A DNA stretch of 64,000 bases from Cyclina sinensis. Its lineage: Eukaryota > Mollusca > Bivalvia > Venerida > Veneridae. The DNA is taken from assembly GCA_012932295.1 (NCBI GenBank), contig JAAONU010000022.1, forward strand, positions 1,525,094 to 1,589,093, read 5' to 3'. Shown here piece by piece: positions 1-11,692 of this stretch. The notes beneath the pieces are model-generated. The model worked only from the letters and a program-made list of their open reading frames with translations, made no database searches and was not told the DNA's origin. Both the position numbers and the translations under genes were made by a program. Position 1 is the first letter of the stretch. Each line of letters opens with the position of its first letter.

Positions 1-876
1 ACTGTTAAGGTGTATTGTATTGCTGAATTTTGTTGCTGTTCTTTTTCTTTTTCATGGACAATGACATTAACAAGTGTGTTGTAGTTTCCTAATTACATGT
101 GCATTCTGTTGGCTACACAGTAAAGATGTGGACAATTATAGACTGAATTTCAACTTAACAAGAAAAAAAACTTAGTTTTAATCTTAACCAATACCCCCTC
201 TGGTATCAGCTTTGTTTGCTTTGCGGACTATAAACACATTGAGACAATCTCTCTGTATTTGTTTACTTTATACCCACTTGAATGATAAAATGGGTTTTTC
301 CAAATTGAAAGATAGACTTGCAGATTTAAGTAACTTGATAGGTTAAAAGATAAAACTTACTGTCATATGTTAACAGTTCCCTCTCAAGGGTTTTTAAATA
401 TTTGTAACTTAGTGTGTTCACAAATGTAACATCATTTTTACAGTTATAGAGCAAATCCCCTTTTAATGACAAACCCAGGACAACAATCAGATTTTTTCTT
501 GGGTATTAATGATAAGTCCAGTGAGTTTAACTAAACTGGTTTGGGGTGTTTTGTTTGTCATTCTTTAACCATCACTGAGTTAAAAACTCTTCATGTGGTT
601 TGAGAACAGGTTGAGAACTCATATGTTTGTTTAACATTAACAAAGATAATTTTCAATGAGATAAAATTTTATTTTATCATTTTAGAGTTGAAAACCTTTA
701 ATTTTACAAGAAAAGTTCTATGCTTGGAGAATTTATGTATGTTAATCAAATGTACCATTCTCATAAAATTCACAGTCATAATTGTCATTTTCATCTAAGT
801 TTTAGTAAAAATCATGCATTCAGTACTTTTGAAAATAAAGATTTATTAAAGACACTTGTCTTTCTAGTTTTTGTTT
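1..876. other. AT-rich stretch without a recognisable gene
   Basis: No coding exon could be supported on either strand. The only gene-like signal is a polyadenylation hexamer AATAAA at 834-839 shortly before the first repeat begins. The stretch could therefore be the tail of a 3' UTR of a plus-strand gene lying to the left, but nothing else supports this. Confidence 0.4.
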
Positions 877-1109
877 TTAGCTCACCTGTCACATACTGTA
901 GTCACATAGCCTTTTGTCCATCGACCGTCCGTCCACAATTAGTTTGTTAACACTCTATTGGTCACATTTTTGCCTAAATTGTCATGAAACTTGGTCAGGA
1001 TGTCTCATTAATTTCTCGGACAAGTTCGAATATGGGTCATCTGAGATTAAAAACTAGGTCACATGGGCCAAAAAATGAAAAGTCTTGTTAACATTCTAGA
1101 GACTACTTT

Positions 1110-4100
1110 TTACCTCACCTGAGCCTGCTCAGGGTGAGATATTAGGATCGTTCAATGTCTGGCATCGTGCGTCGTCAACAATTGGACTTAAACAATATCT
1201 CCTCCTAAACCGCTGAGCCAACATTGATGAAACATGCCTGGGATATTCCTTGCATGAAGCTCTACCAAAGTTGTTCAAAGAATTCAATTGCCATTCCTAT
1301 GGCAACTTAAAGGAAAAACTTTGAAAATCTTCTTGTCTGAAACCACAAGGCCCTGAGCCTTAAGATTTGGTATGTAGCATTGTCTAGTGGACCTCTATCA
1401 AGTTTGTTCAAATTATGCCCCTGGGGTCAAATTTGGCCCGCCTGGGGGGGTCAATTGGTTTTACATAGGCTTATATAGGAAAACTTTAAAAATCTTCTTG
1501 TCAGAAACCGCAAGGCATGGCACTACGATATTTGGTGTTTAGCATCATCTAGTGGACCTCTACCAAGATTGTTCAAATAATGGCCCTGGGGTCAGAACTG
1601 GCCCCGCCCTGGGGGTCACTTGATTTACATAGAGATATAGGGAAAACTTTAAAAATCTTCTTGTCAGAAACCACAAGGCCTGGAGCTTAGATATTTGGTG
1701 TTGAGCATCATCTAGTGGACCTCTACCAGGATTGTTCAAATAATGACCCTGGAGTCAGAACTGGCCCCGCCCAAGAGGTCACATGTTTTACATAGAGTTA
1801 TATTATAGCAAAAAACTTTTAAAATCTTCTTGTCACAAACTGCAAGGCCTGGAGCTTAGATATTTGGTAGTATGCACCGTGACCATGCATGACCTTTATT
1901 TTTGACTTACTGACCTACTTTTTGTTTTTGGAGCTATGGAAATGAAATTTGGACCATGTCTACAATTTTCTGTTCCGATTTCAAAAATTTCATCGCAAGA
2001 CCTATATTTTTGACCTACTGACCTACTTTTTCTTTTTGGAGCTATGGCAATGAAATTTGGACCATGTGTACAGTTTTTTGTTCCGATTTCAAAAATGTAA
2101 TCGCATGACCTATATTTTTGACCTACTGACCTCCTTTTTTGTTTTTAGCTCACCTGTCATGTAGTGACAGTGAGCTTTTCTGATCACCTTTTGTCCGCCG
2201 TCTGTCCGTCCGTCCGTCAACAATTAGTTTGTTAACACTCTAGTGGTCACATTTTTGCCTCAATTGTCATGAAACTTGGTCAGGATGTTTGTCTCATTAA
2301 TATCTCAGACGAGTTCGAACACGGGTTATCAGGGTTGGAAAACTAGGTCACAGAGCCCAAATATAGAAAAACCTTGTTAACACACTAGAGGCTACTTTTT
2401 CAGTCCAAATATCCTGGAAATTTGTCAGAAAAGTTCTATCGATGATTTCTAGCTCAAGTTCAAATATGGGTCATCTGGGTTCAAAAACTAGGTCACGGAG
2501 CCCAAAAATAGAAAAATCTTGTTAACACTCTAGAGGTTACATTTTCAGCCCAAATAATCTGGAAATTTGTCAGAAAGGTTGCTTTGATGATTTCTAGGTC
2601 AAGTTCAAATATGGGTCATCTGGGGTCAAAAACAAGGTCACAGAGCCCAAATATTGAAAAACCTTGTTAACACTCTAGAGGTAACATTTTTAGACTCAAT
2701 AATAATCTTGAAATTTGTCAGGAAGGTTGCTTCAATGATTTCAAGCTCAAGTTCGAATATGGGTCATCTGGGTTCAAAAACTAGGTCACAGAGCCCAAAA
2801 ATAGAAAGATCTTGTTAACACTCTAAACGTAACATTTTCAGCCCAAATAATCTGAAAATTTGTCAGAAAGGTTGCTTCAAAGATTTCTAGCTTATGTTCA
2901 AATATGGGTCATCCGGGTTCAAAAACTAGGTCACAGAGCCAAAAAAAAAGAAAAATCTTGTTAACACTCTACAGGTAACATTTTTAGCCCAAATATTCTG
3001 GAAATTTGTCAGAAAGGTTGCCTTAAGGATTTCTAGATAAAGCTCGAATATGGGTCATCTAGGGTCACAAACTAGGTCACACAGTCCAAATATGGAAAAA
3101 CCTTGTTAACATTCTAAAGGTAACATTTTCAGTCCTAATAACCTGGAAATTTGTCAGAAAGGTTCTATGGATGATTTCTAACTCAGTTTTGAATATAGGT
3201 TTTCTGGGGTCAAAACTAGGTCACAGAGCCCAAAAGTAGATAAACCTTGTTAATGCTCTAGAGGTTACATTTTTAGTCCAAATGTCCTTGAAATTTGTCA
3301 GAAAGATTCTTTCAATAATTTCTAGCTCAAATTTGGATATGGGTCATCTGGGTTCAAAAACTAGGTCACATGGCCCAAATATGTAAAAAACCTTTTTAAC
3401 ACTCCAAAAGTTACATTTTCAGTCTTAATATCCTGGAAATTTGTCAGACAGGTTTTTTTGATGATTTGTAGCTCAAGTTGGAGTATGGGTCATCTTGGGT
3501 CAAAAACTAGGTCACAGAGCCCAAATATGGAAAAACCTTGTTAACACTCTTGAGGTAACATTTTAATTCCAAATAACCTGGAAATTTGTTAGAAAGCTTA
3601 ATTCTATGGTTTCTAGCTCAAGTTTGATTATGGGTCATCTTTAGTCGAAAACTAGGTCACAGAGCCCAAATATCGAAAAACTTTGTAAACACTCTAGAGG
3701 CTACATTTTCAGTCAAAATGTCCTGGAAATTTGTCAGAAGGGTTGTTTTGATGATTTGTAGCTCAAAATTGGATATGGGTTATCTGGGGTCAAAATCTAG
3801 GTCACAGAGCCCAAATATTGAAAAACCTTGTTAACACTCTAGAGGCTACATTTTCAGTCCAAATATCCTGGAAATTTGTCAGAGAGATTGTTTCGATAAT
3901 TTCTAGCTCAAGTTCGAATATGGGACATCTAGGTTAAAAAACTAGGTCACAGAGCCCAAAAATAGAAAAATCTTGTTAACACTAGAGGTTACATTATCAG
4001 TACAAATAACCTTGAAATTTGTCAAAGAAATTTTGTCAATAATTTCTAGGTCAAGTTCGAATATCGGTCATCTGGGGTCAATTAACCAGGTCCATAGCAA

Positions 4101-4958
4101 CTTTGTTAAAAGCAGTCATACTCAGGTGAGCGATACAGGGCCATCATGGCCCTCTTGTTTAGCTACAGCAATGAAATTTGGACCATGATTACAGTTTTTT
4201 GTTCCGATTTCAAAAATGTCATCGCATGACCTATATTTTTGACCTACTGACCTACTTTTTGTTTTTTAGCAACAGCAATGAAATTTGGATCATGTGCACA
4301 GTTTTTCGTTTCCATTTCAAAAATTTAACAGCATGACCTATATTTATGTCCTGCTGACCTACTTTTTGTTTTTGGAGCTATGGCAATGAAATTTGGACCA
4401 TGTGTACAGTTTTTTGTTCTGATTTCAAAAACGTCATCGCATGACCTATATTTTTGACCTACTGACCTACTTTTTGTTTTTGGAGCTATGGCAATGAAAT
4501 TTGGACCATATGCAGTTTTTTGTTCCGATTTCAAAATTGTCATCGCATGACCTTTATTTTTGACCTTCTGATCTACATTTTTGTTTTTGGAGCTATGGCA
4601 ATGAAATTTGGACCATGTGTACAGTTTTTTGTTCCGATTTCAAAAACATCATAGCATGACCTATATTTTTGACCTACTTTTTGTTTTAAAGCAACAGTAA
4701 ATTTTTCCCTGCATGGATCCTATATTCCATGGGTAGGGTTTGAGGTCACTGGGTTAAGGTCAAGGTCACCATAGCTTATGATAGATATTTCTACTTTTTG
4801 TCATAGAGCCTGTATTTATTGACTGATATTTTACATGTTTACATATTTATATTTACATTACTTACATATTTTCAATTAAAACATGCATTACTGCTTAACA
4901 GCAAACCTACAGCCAAAATACTCAGGTGAGCGATCTAGGGCCATCATGGCCCTCTTGT
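1110..4958 (-). repeat. Dominant repeat copy R2, inserted in R1
   Basis: The copy starts with a hairpin end (CTCACCTGAGC, loop, GCTCAGGGTGAG) at about 1114-1137. It ends at the conserved hairpin GGGCCATCATGGCCCTCTTGT. The interior differs from R1: first ~190-bp units mentioning GGTAGAGG-type text on the opposite strand (1380-1860), then ~107-bp units with GCAATGAAATTTGGACC (1870-2140 and 4160-4690). It is itself split by R3. Confidence 0.75.
2145..4158 (-). repeat. Dominant repeat copy R3, inserted in R2
   Basis: This copy is complete at both ends. It starts TTAGCTCACCTGTCATG with a hairpin to GTGACAGTGAGCTT, followed by a (CGTC)n-rich stretch near 2195-2220, and ends with ACTCAGGTGAGCGATACAG and GGGCCATCATGGCCCTCTTGT. 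Between lie about a dozen ~145-bp units. It sits inside a poly-T run of an R2 ~107-bp unit: flanking text reads CTTTTTTGTTT before and TTAGCTACAGCAATG after, matching the uninterrupted form near 4255-4280. It is the youngest of the R1/R2/R3 nest. Confidence 0.8.
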
Positions 4959-5630
4959 TTAGTCCTAATATCATGGAAATTTGTCAAAATGGTTGTTTTG
5001 ATGATTTCTGGCTCAGGTTTGAAATCAAAATCTAGGTCACAGAGCCCAAATATGGAAAAACCTTGTTAACACTCTAGAGGCTACTTTGTTTGTCCAAATA
5101 TCTTGGAAATTCATCAGAAAGGTGGTTTCAATGATTTCTAGCTCAAGTTCGAATATCAGTCATCTGTGGTCAAAAACTAGGTCACAGAGCCCAAATATGG
5201 ATAAACCTTTTTAACACTCTAGAGGTAACATTTTCAGCCCAAATATCCTGGAAATTAGTCAGATAGGATGTTTCAATGATTTCTAGCATAAGTTCAAATT
5301 TTGGTCACCTGGGGTCAAAATCTAGGTCACAGAGCCCAAATATGGAAAAACCTTGATAACACTCTAGAGGTTACATTTTCAGTCCAAATATCCTGGAAAT
5401 TTGTCAGAAAGGGTTCTTTGATGATTTCTAGCTCAAGTTCGAATATTGGTCATCTAGGTAAAAAAAAGTCACTGAGCCCAAATATGGAAAAACCTTAACA
5501 CTCCAGAGGTTACATTATCAGTCCAAATGACCTTGAAATTTGTCAGAAAGGTTGCTTTGATAATTCTTGCTCAAGTTTGAATATAAGTCATCTGGGGTCA
5601 AAATCTAGGTCACAGGGCCCAAATATTAAA

Positions 5631-7295
5631 ACAAGAGGGCCATGATGGCCCTGGATCGCTCACCTGAGTACTTTGGCTGTAGGTTTGCTGTTAAGCAGTA
5701 TTTCATTTTTTAATTGAAAATATACAAGTGCCTACAAACCAAATATTTAATATATCAGTCAATAAATAAAGGCTCTATGACAGAAAGTAGAAATATCTAT
5801 TATAAGCTATGGTGACCTTGACTCAGTGACCTCAAACCCTACCCATGGGTAGAGGTCTATGCAAGGAACCTATATATTGAATATCAAAAATATTGGTCTA
5901 TAAATGAAGGCTTTATGAGGTACAGTAGATAAATCTATTTTTAGCCTCCATGACCTTTAACCTAGTCTAATAATTTGAACAACCAAACAACCTTTCTGAC
6001 AAACTGCCAGGATATTTGGACTGAACTGTAGCCTCTAGAGCATTAACAAGATATTTCTATTTTTGGGCTCTGTGACCTAGTTTTTGACCCCAGATGACCC
6101 ATATTCGAACTTGACTAGAAACCATCGAAACAACCTTTCTGACATATTTCCAGAATATTTGGGCTGAAAATGTTACCTCTAAAGTGTTAACAATGTTTTT
6201 CCATATTTGGGCTCTGTGACCTAGTTTTTGACCCCAGAGGACCCATATTCGAACTTGAGCCAGAAATCATGGAAACAACTTTTCTGACAAATTTCCAGGA
6301 TATCTGGACTGAAAATGTGACCTCTAGGGTGTTTTCAAGGTTTTTCCATATTTGGGCTCTGTGACCTAGTTTTTGACCCCAGATGACCCATATTCGAACC
6401 TGACCTAGAAATCATTGAAACAACCTTTCTGACATATTTCTAGGATATTTAGGCTGAAAATGTTACCTCTAGAGTGTTAACAAGGTTTTTCCATATACAG
6501 GCTGTGTAACCTAGTTTTTGACCCCACATGACCAATATTCAAATTTGAGCTAGAAATCATCTTAACAAGCTTTCTGACAGTTTTTCAGGAAATTTGGGCT
6601 AAAAAATGTTACCTCTAGAGTGTTAACAAGGTTTTACCATATTTGGGCAGTGTGACCTAGTTTTTGACCCCACATGACCCATATTTAAATTTGAGCTAGA
6701 AATCATCAAAGCAACCTTTCTGACATATTTCAAGGATATTTGGGCTGAAAATGTCACCTCTAAAGTGTTAACAAGGTTTTTCCATATTTGGGCTCTGTGA
6801 CCTAGTTTTTGACCCCAGATGACCCATATTCGAACTTGAGCTAGAAATCATGGAAACAACCTTTCTGACAAATTTCCAGGAAATTTGGACTGAAAATGTG
6901 ACCTCTAGGGTGTTAACAAGGTTTTTTCCATATTTGGGCTGTGTGACCTAGTTTTTGACCCCAGATAACCCATATTCAAACTTGAGCTAGAAATCATCGA
7001 AACAACCTACCTGACATATTTCCAGGATATTTGGGCTGAAAATGTTACCTCTAGTGTGTTAACAAGGTTTTTCCATATACAGGCTGTGTGACCTAGTTTT
7101 TAACCCCAGATGACCCATATTCGAACTCGTCCAAGTAATTACTGGGACAAACATCCTGACCAAGTTTCGTGACAATTGGAGCAAAAATGTGACCAGTAGA
7201 GTGTTAACGAACTAAGTGTGAACGGACGACAGACGACGGACGACGGACATTCATCAATCCTAATAGCTCACCCTGAGCCAGCTCAGGTGAGCTAA
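5631..7295 (+). repeat. Dominant repeat copy R5, complete, inserted in R1
   Basis: The copy starts ACAAGAGGGCCATGATGGCC, then ATCGCTCACCTGAG, and ends with the hairpin AGCTCACCCTGAGC..GCTCAGGTGAGCTAA. Its first ~330 bases (AGTACTTTGGCTGTAGGTTTGC and the CCTACCCATGGGTAGAGG stretch) are nearly identical to those of the copy at 21478, so the two are sister copies. The rest is ~145-bp units ending in a GAC-rich stretch (7213-7250). Confidence 0.85.
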
Positions 7296-7482
7296 AAAAC
7301 CATATAAACACTCTAGAGGCTACAGTATCAGTCCAAATGACCTTGAAATTTGTCAGAAAGATTGCATGAATATGGGTCATCTGGGATCAAAATCTAGGTC
7401 ACAGGGCCCAAATATGGAAAAATGTTGTAACCACTCTAGAGGCTACCTTTTCTGTCCAAATATCCTGGAAAATTGTCAGTTT

Positions 7483-9164
7483 TTTACTCCAGATGACCCA
7501 TATTCAAACTTGAGCTAGAAATCATAGCAGCAACCTCTCTTACAAATTTTCAGGTTATCTGGAATTAAAATCTTAACTCTATAGAGTGTTTACAAGGTTT
7601 TCCATATTTTGGCTCTGTGACCCAGTTTTTGACCAAAGATGACCAATATTAGTACTTGAGCTAGAAATCATCAAAACAACCTGTCTGATAAATTTCCAGG
7701 ATATTTGGACTGAAAATGTAACCTCTGGTGTGTTAAAATGTTTTTTTTTTACATTTTAGGGCTCTGTGACCTGGTTTTTATCCCAAATGACCCATATCCA
7801 AATCTTAGCTAGAAATCATTGAAACAACCTTTCTGACAAATTTCAAGGATATTTGGACTGAAAATGTAACCTCTAGAGCACTAACAAGGTTTTTCTACTT
7901 TTTTGCCATGTGACCTAGTTTTTGACCCCAGAAAACCCAAATTCAAAACTGAGCTAGAAATCAAAGAAACAATCTATCTGACAAATTTCCAGGTTATTTG
8001 GACTGAAAATGTTACCTCTAGAGTGTTAACAAGGTTTTCCATATTTGGGCTCTATGACCTAGTTTTTGACCCCAGATGACACATATTCAACTCTGAGCTA
8101 GAAATCATCAAAACAACCTTTCTGACAAATTTCCAGAATATTTGGACTGAAAAGTAGCCTTAACAGTGTTAACAATTTTTTTTTCTATTTTTTGGCTCTG
8201 TGACCTAGTTTTTTATTCCAGATGACCCATATTCAAACTTGACCTAGAAATCATTGAATCAACCTTTCAGACAGATTTCCAGGTGATTTGGATTGCAAAT
8301 GTTACCTCTAGAGTGTTAACAAGGTTTTTCCATATTTGGGCTATGTGACCTAGTTTTTGATCCCAGATAACCCATATTCTAACTTGAGCTAGAAATCATC
8401 AAAATAAACTATCTGACAAATTTCTTTGATATTTTGACTGAAAATGCAAGACAAGGTTTTTCTAGTTTCGAGCTCTGTGACCTAGTTTTTGAACCCAGAT
8501 GACCCATATTTAAACTTGAGCTAGAAATCATAGAAACAACCTTTCTGACAAATTTCCAGATTATTTGGACGGAATGTTACCTCTCCTTCTACAAGAAGAT
8601 TTTCAAAGTTTTCACTATATAAGCCTATGTAAAACCAAATACCCCAGGGTGGGGCCAAATTTGATCTCAGGGGTATAATTTGAACAAACTTGGTAGAGGT
8701 CCACTAGAAAATGCTACATACCAAATCTTAAGGCTCAGGCCCATGTGGTTTCAGACAAGAAGATTTTCAAAGTTTTCACTATATGAGCCTATGTAAAACC
8801 AATGACCCCGGGGTGGGGCCAAATTTGACCCCAGGGGCAAAATTTGAACAAACTTGGTAGAGGTCCACTAGAAAATGCTACATACCAAATCTTAAGGCTC
8901 AGGGCCTTGTGGTTTCAGACAAGAAAATTTTCAAAGTTTTTCCTTTAAGTTGCCATAGCAACCAGAGTTCTTGATGGAATTGAATTCTTTGAACAACTTT
9001 GGTAGAGCTTCATGCAAGGAATATCCCAGGCATGTTTTGTCAATGTTGTCTTGCGGTTAAGGAGGATAAGTCATTCAAGTCAAATTGTTGACGGAGCACG
9101 CCGACGGATGCCGGACATTCAACGATCCTAAAAGCTCACCCTGAGCAGTGCTCAGATGAGCTAA
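7483..9164 (+). repeat. Dominant repeat fragment, 3' part only
   Basis: From about 7482 the text switches to ~145-bp units in plus orientation (GACCCATATTCAAACTTGAG, CTCTGTGACCTAG). From about 8580 it becomes the GGTGGGGCCAAATTTGACC / GGTAGAGGTCCACTAG type. It ends at 9164 with the hairpin AGCTCACCCTGAGCAGTGCTCAGATGAGCTAA. The opening hairpin with GGGCCATGATGGCCC is absent, so the left part was lost. Confidence 0.7.
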
Positions 9165-9283
9165 AAAGCAACAACAACAAAAACAATCCAAAATCGTCTT
9201 GAAATTTAAACTAGAAAATATCATGGACTTCACATAAAAAACAAAATAACAAATTTAAACAAGTTTTACTATAATACTACTTA

Positions 9284-9400
9284 GGGTCATTCCAGTAAAA
9301 CATACCACCCCAGGATTAATGCCCAACTCTCTTTTGAAGTTCATTTGACAAGAAAGGCCCATTACATAAAATATGACCACCCCTGACATACTTATTTTGC
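9284..9400 (+). repeat. Truncated MITE copy
   Basis: One end (GGTCATTCCAGTAAAACATA) matches the terminal inverted repeat of the short elements at 16779 and 41258. The interior (AAGTTCATTTGACAAGAAAG) also resembles the copy at 41258. No matching right terminus is visible, so the right boundary is approximate. The surrounding stretch 9165-9655 shows no gene. Confidence 0.5.
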
Positions 9401-10912
9401 CTTAAAAATTTTGCCTTTTGCCTTATTTTACTTTAAAAATCCAAGCATGAAATTAAACCTGGAAAATGATCTAAGATTTTACATTAAAGCAACAATTGTT
9501 AGCATAATATTGCTTAAGTTTTGTAAAAACAACAACAACAAAAGACAGTCATCCGAATTGCTCATGAAATTAAACCATGTAAACTGGAAAATGATCTACT
9601 AGTAGGATTTTACTTGAAAGCAGTGCACAATTTCTGTAAAAAAAAGAAGAAAAAAACAAGAGGGCCATGATGGCCCTATATCGCTCACCTGAATATGACT
9701 GCTTTTAACAAAGTTGCTATGGACCTGGTTAATTGACCCCAGATGACCCATATTCGAACCTGACCTAGAAATTATTGAAAAAATCTTTCTGACAAATTTC
9801 AAGGTTGTTTGAACTGAAAATGTTACCTCAATGCGTGTTAACAAGGTTTTTTTCCATATTTGGGGTCTGTGACCTAGTTTTTTACCCCAGATGACCTTTA
9901 TTCGAATCTGAGCAAGAAATCACTAAAACATCCTTTCTGACAAATTTCGAGAATATTTGGACTGAAAAGTAGCTTCTAGAGTGTTAACAAGTTTTTTTTC
10001 TATTTTTGGGCTCTGTGACCTAGTTTTTTATTTCAGATGACCCATATTCAAATTTAACTTAGAAATCATAGAAACAACCTGTCTAACAAATTTCTAGGTT
10101 CTTTTAACTGAAAATGTAACCTCTAGAGTGTTAAAAAGTTTTTAACATATTTGGGCTCTGCGACCTAGTTTTTGACCCCAGATGACCAAATTTTGAACTT
10201 GAGCTAAAAATAATCAAAACAACCTTTCTGACAAATTTCTGGGATATTTTGACTGAAAATGTAACCTCTAGAGTGTTCACAAGGTTTTTCTATTTTTGGG
10301 CTCTGTGACCTAGTTTTTGACCCCAGATGACCAAATTTTGAACTAAAGCTAAAAATCATCAAAACAACCTTTCTGACAAATTTCTGGGATATTTTGACTG
10401 AAAATTTAACCTCTAGAGTGTTAACAAGGTTTTTCTATTTTTGGGCTCTGTGGCCTAGTTTTTGAACCCAGATGACCCATATTCGAACTAGAAATCATAG
10501 AAACAACCTGTCATACAAATTTCCAGATTAATTGGACTGAAAATGTTACTTCTCCTTCTACAAGAAGATTTTGTAAAACCAATAACCTGGGGGTGGGGCC
10601 AAATTTGACCCCAGGGGTATAATTTGAACAAACTTGGTAGAGGTCCACTAGACAATGCTACATTCTAAATCTTAAGGCTCAGGGCCTTGTGGTTTCTGAC
10701 AAGAAGATTTTCGAAGTTTTTCTATATAAGCCTATGTAAAACCAATGACCCCAGGGTGAGGCCAAATTTGACCCCAGAGTTATAATTTGAACAAACTTGG
10801 TAGAGGTCCACTAGACAATGCTACATACCAAATATCTAAGCTCTATGTCTTACGGTTTCTGAGATTTTTTTTCAAGGTTTTTAAAGTTTTTTCCTATATA
10901 ACTCTATGTAAA

Positions 10913-10940
10913 ACAAGTAAGTAAGTAAGTAAGTAAGTAA
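10913..10940 (-). repeat. TTAC microsatellite at the LINE 3' end
   Basis: About seven copies of a 4-base unit (GTAA on the plus strand) lie between the interrupted repeat and the LINE 3' UTR. The hexamer AATAAA follows on the minus strand a few bases inside. Position and orientation fit the tail used in target-primed reverse transcription. Confidence 0.75.
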
Positions 10941-11237
10941 CGTCTTTATTTAATGAGGCTTACGCATTCGGTTTCCCGATATTCTATGCGGGCCTCAACA
11001 TAATATAGTTTTATACAGTCAACATATAAATACAGTATATACATACACATCATCATATTAATTAATAAAACATGATTTTTTGTATTATGAAAACAATGTT
11101 ATCTGACTGAATGACTGAATTATCAACATAAACACATATATGTATACAGCAAGAAAGACAATAATGAGATAATATACAGGTAATTTAAATTCACCATTAG
11201 CATTGTTCTAACATGGAAAATCTCTACAAAATTTATT

Positions 11238-11692
11238 TAGGAAATTGCCACTGAATATAGGCGGCTTGAAATTTCCTCAGAGTATCAGAATTTCGGATAT
11301 GTGTTGGTATGCCATTCCATATTTTGGGTCCAGAGTAAGTAAATGATTTCCTGAAGAGTTCTGTTTTTGGTTTTGGTAGTATTATTTACTCCTTTTTTGT
11401 CAAATGTTACTTCATTCAGACTCGGGTTTGTATCATTTCTGTAGTCACTATCTGTTGAAGAAAGAATTTCAGGTATTATTCTGTCAGTGTCAATATTCAT
11501 TTCGTCATTTTGGTCAGTATTGTTTGTATTATTTCCCTTTAACAGAACACTTGCATTTACCGCCAATGTGGTACCATCCAAGTATTCCTTGGCCAGAGAT
11601 TCCATGGCCCCTGAAACACTCTGAACCTCGGGTGTGGTCTTGCATGTGGTTGATGTCTCCGAACATTTCTCTGCCTGCTGTGGGCATTCCAA
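11238..11692 (-). pseudogene. LINE ORF2 remnant: N-terminal start fused to RT C-terminus
   Basis: A reading frame opens at ATG 11692, overlapping the end of ORF1 by 136 bases in another frame, and encodes a Thr/Asn/Asp-rich leader. It runs to about 11400. Downstream, in a different frame, 11238 to about 11366 encodes the typical last residues of a LINE reverse transcriptase, with FTYSGPKIWNGIPTHIRNSD and then FQAAYIQWQFPK and a stop at 11238. Endonuclease and polymerase domains are absent, so the locus lost most of ORF2 and the junction is out of frame. That the leader is the true ORF2 start is inference; the RT tail is recognised from conserved wording of this protein end. Confidence 0.7.

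Larger units (their letters stand above)
877..7482 (-). repeat. Dominant repeat copy R1, split by younger copies
   Basis: This is an old copy of the dominant interspersed repeat, read here on the minus strand. Its terminal hairpin end (TTAGCTCACCTGTCAC) starts at 877. The body is a tandem array of diverged ~145-bp units containing CTAGGTCACAGAGCCC and TTGTTAACACTCTAGAGG. It is interrupted at 1110-4958 and 5631-7295 by later copies. Sequence on both sides of each interruption joins up: CTACTTTTT continues as AGTCCTAATATC, and CCCAAATATT continues as AAACCATATAAACACTC. Its far end is lost where orientation flips near 7482. Confidence 0.75.

Noticed and set aside
3973..5498. Short frames in the dominant repeat (also 9599-9844 and 21815-22819)
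   Set aside because: They read through ~145-base or ~107-base repeat units and recur with the unit, not as genes.
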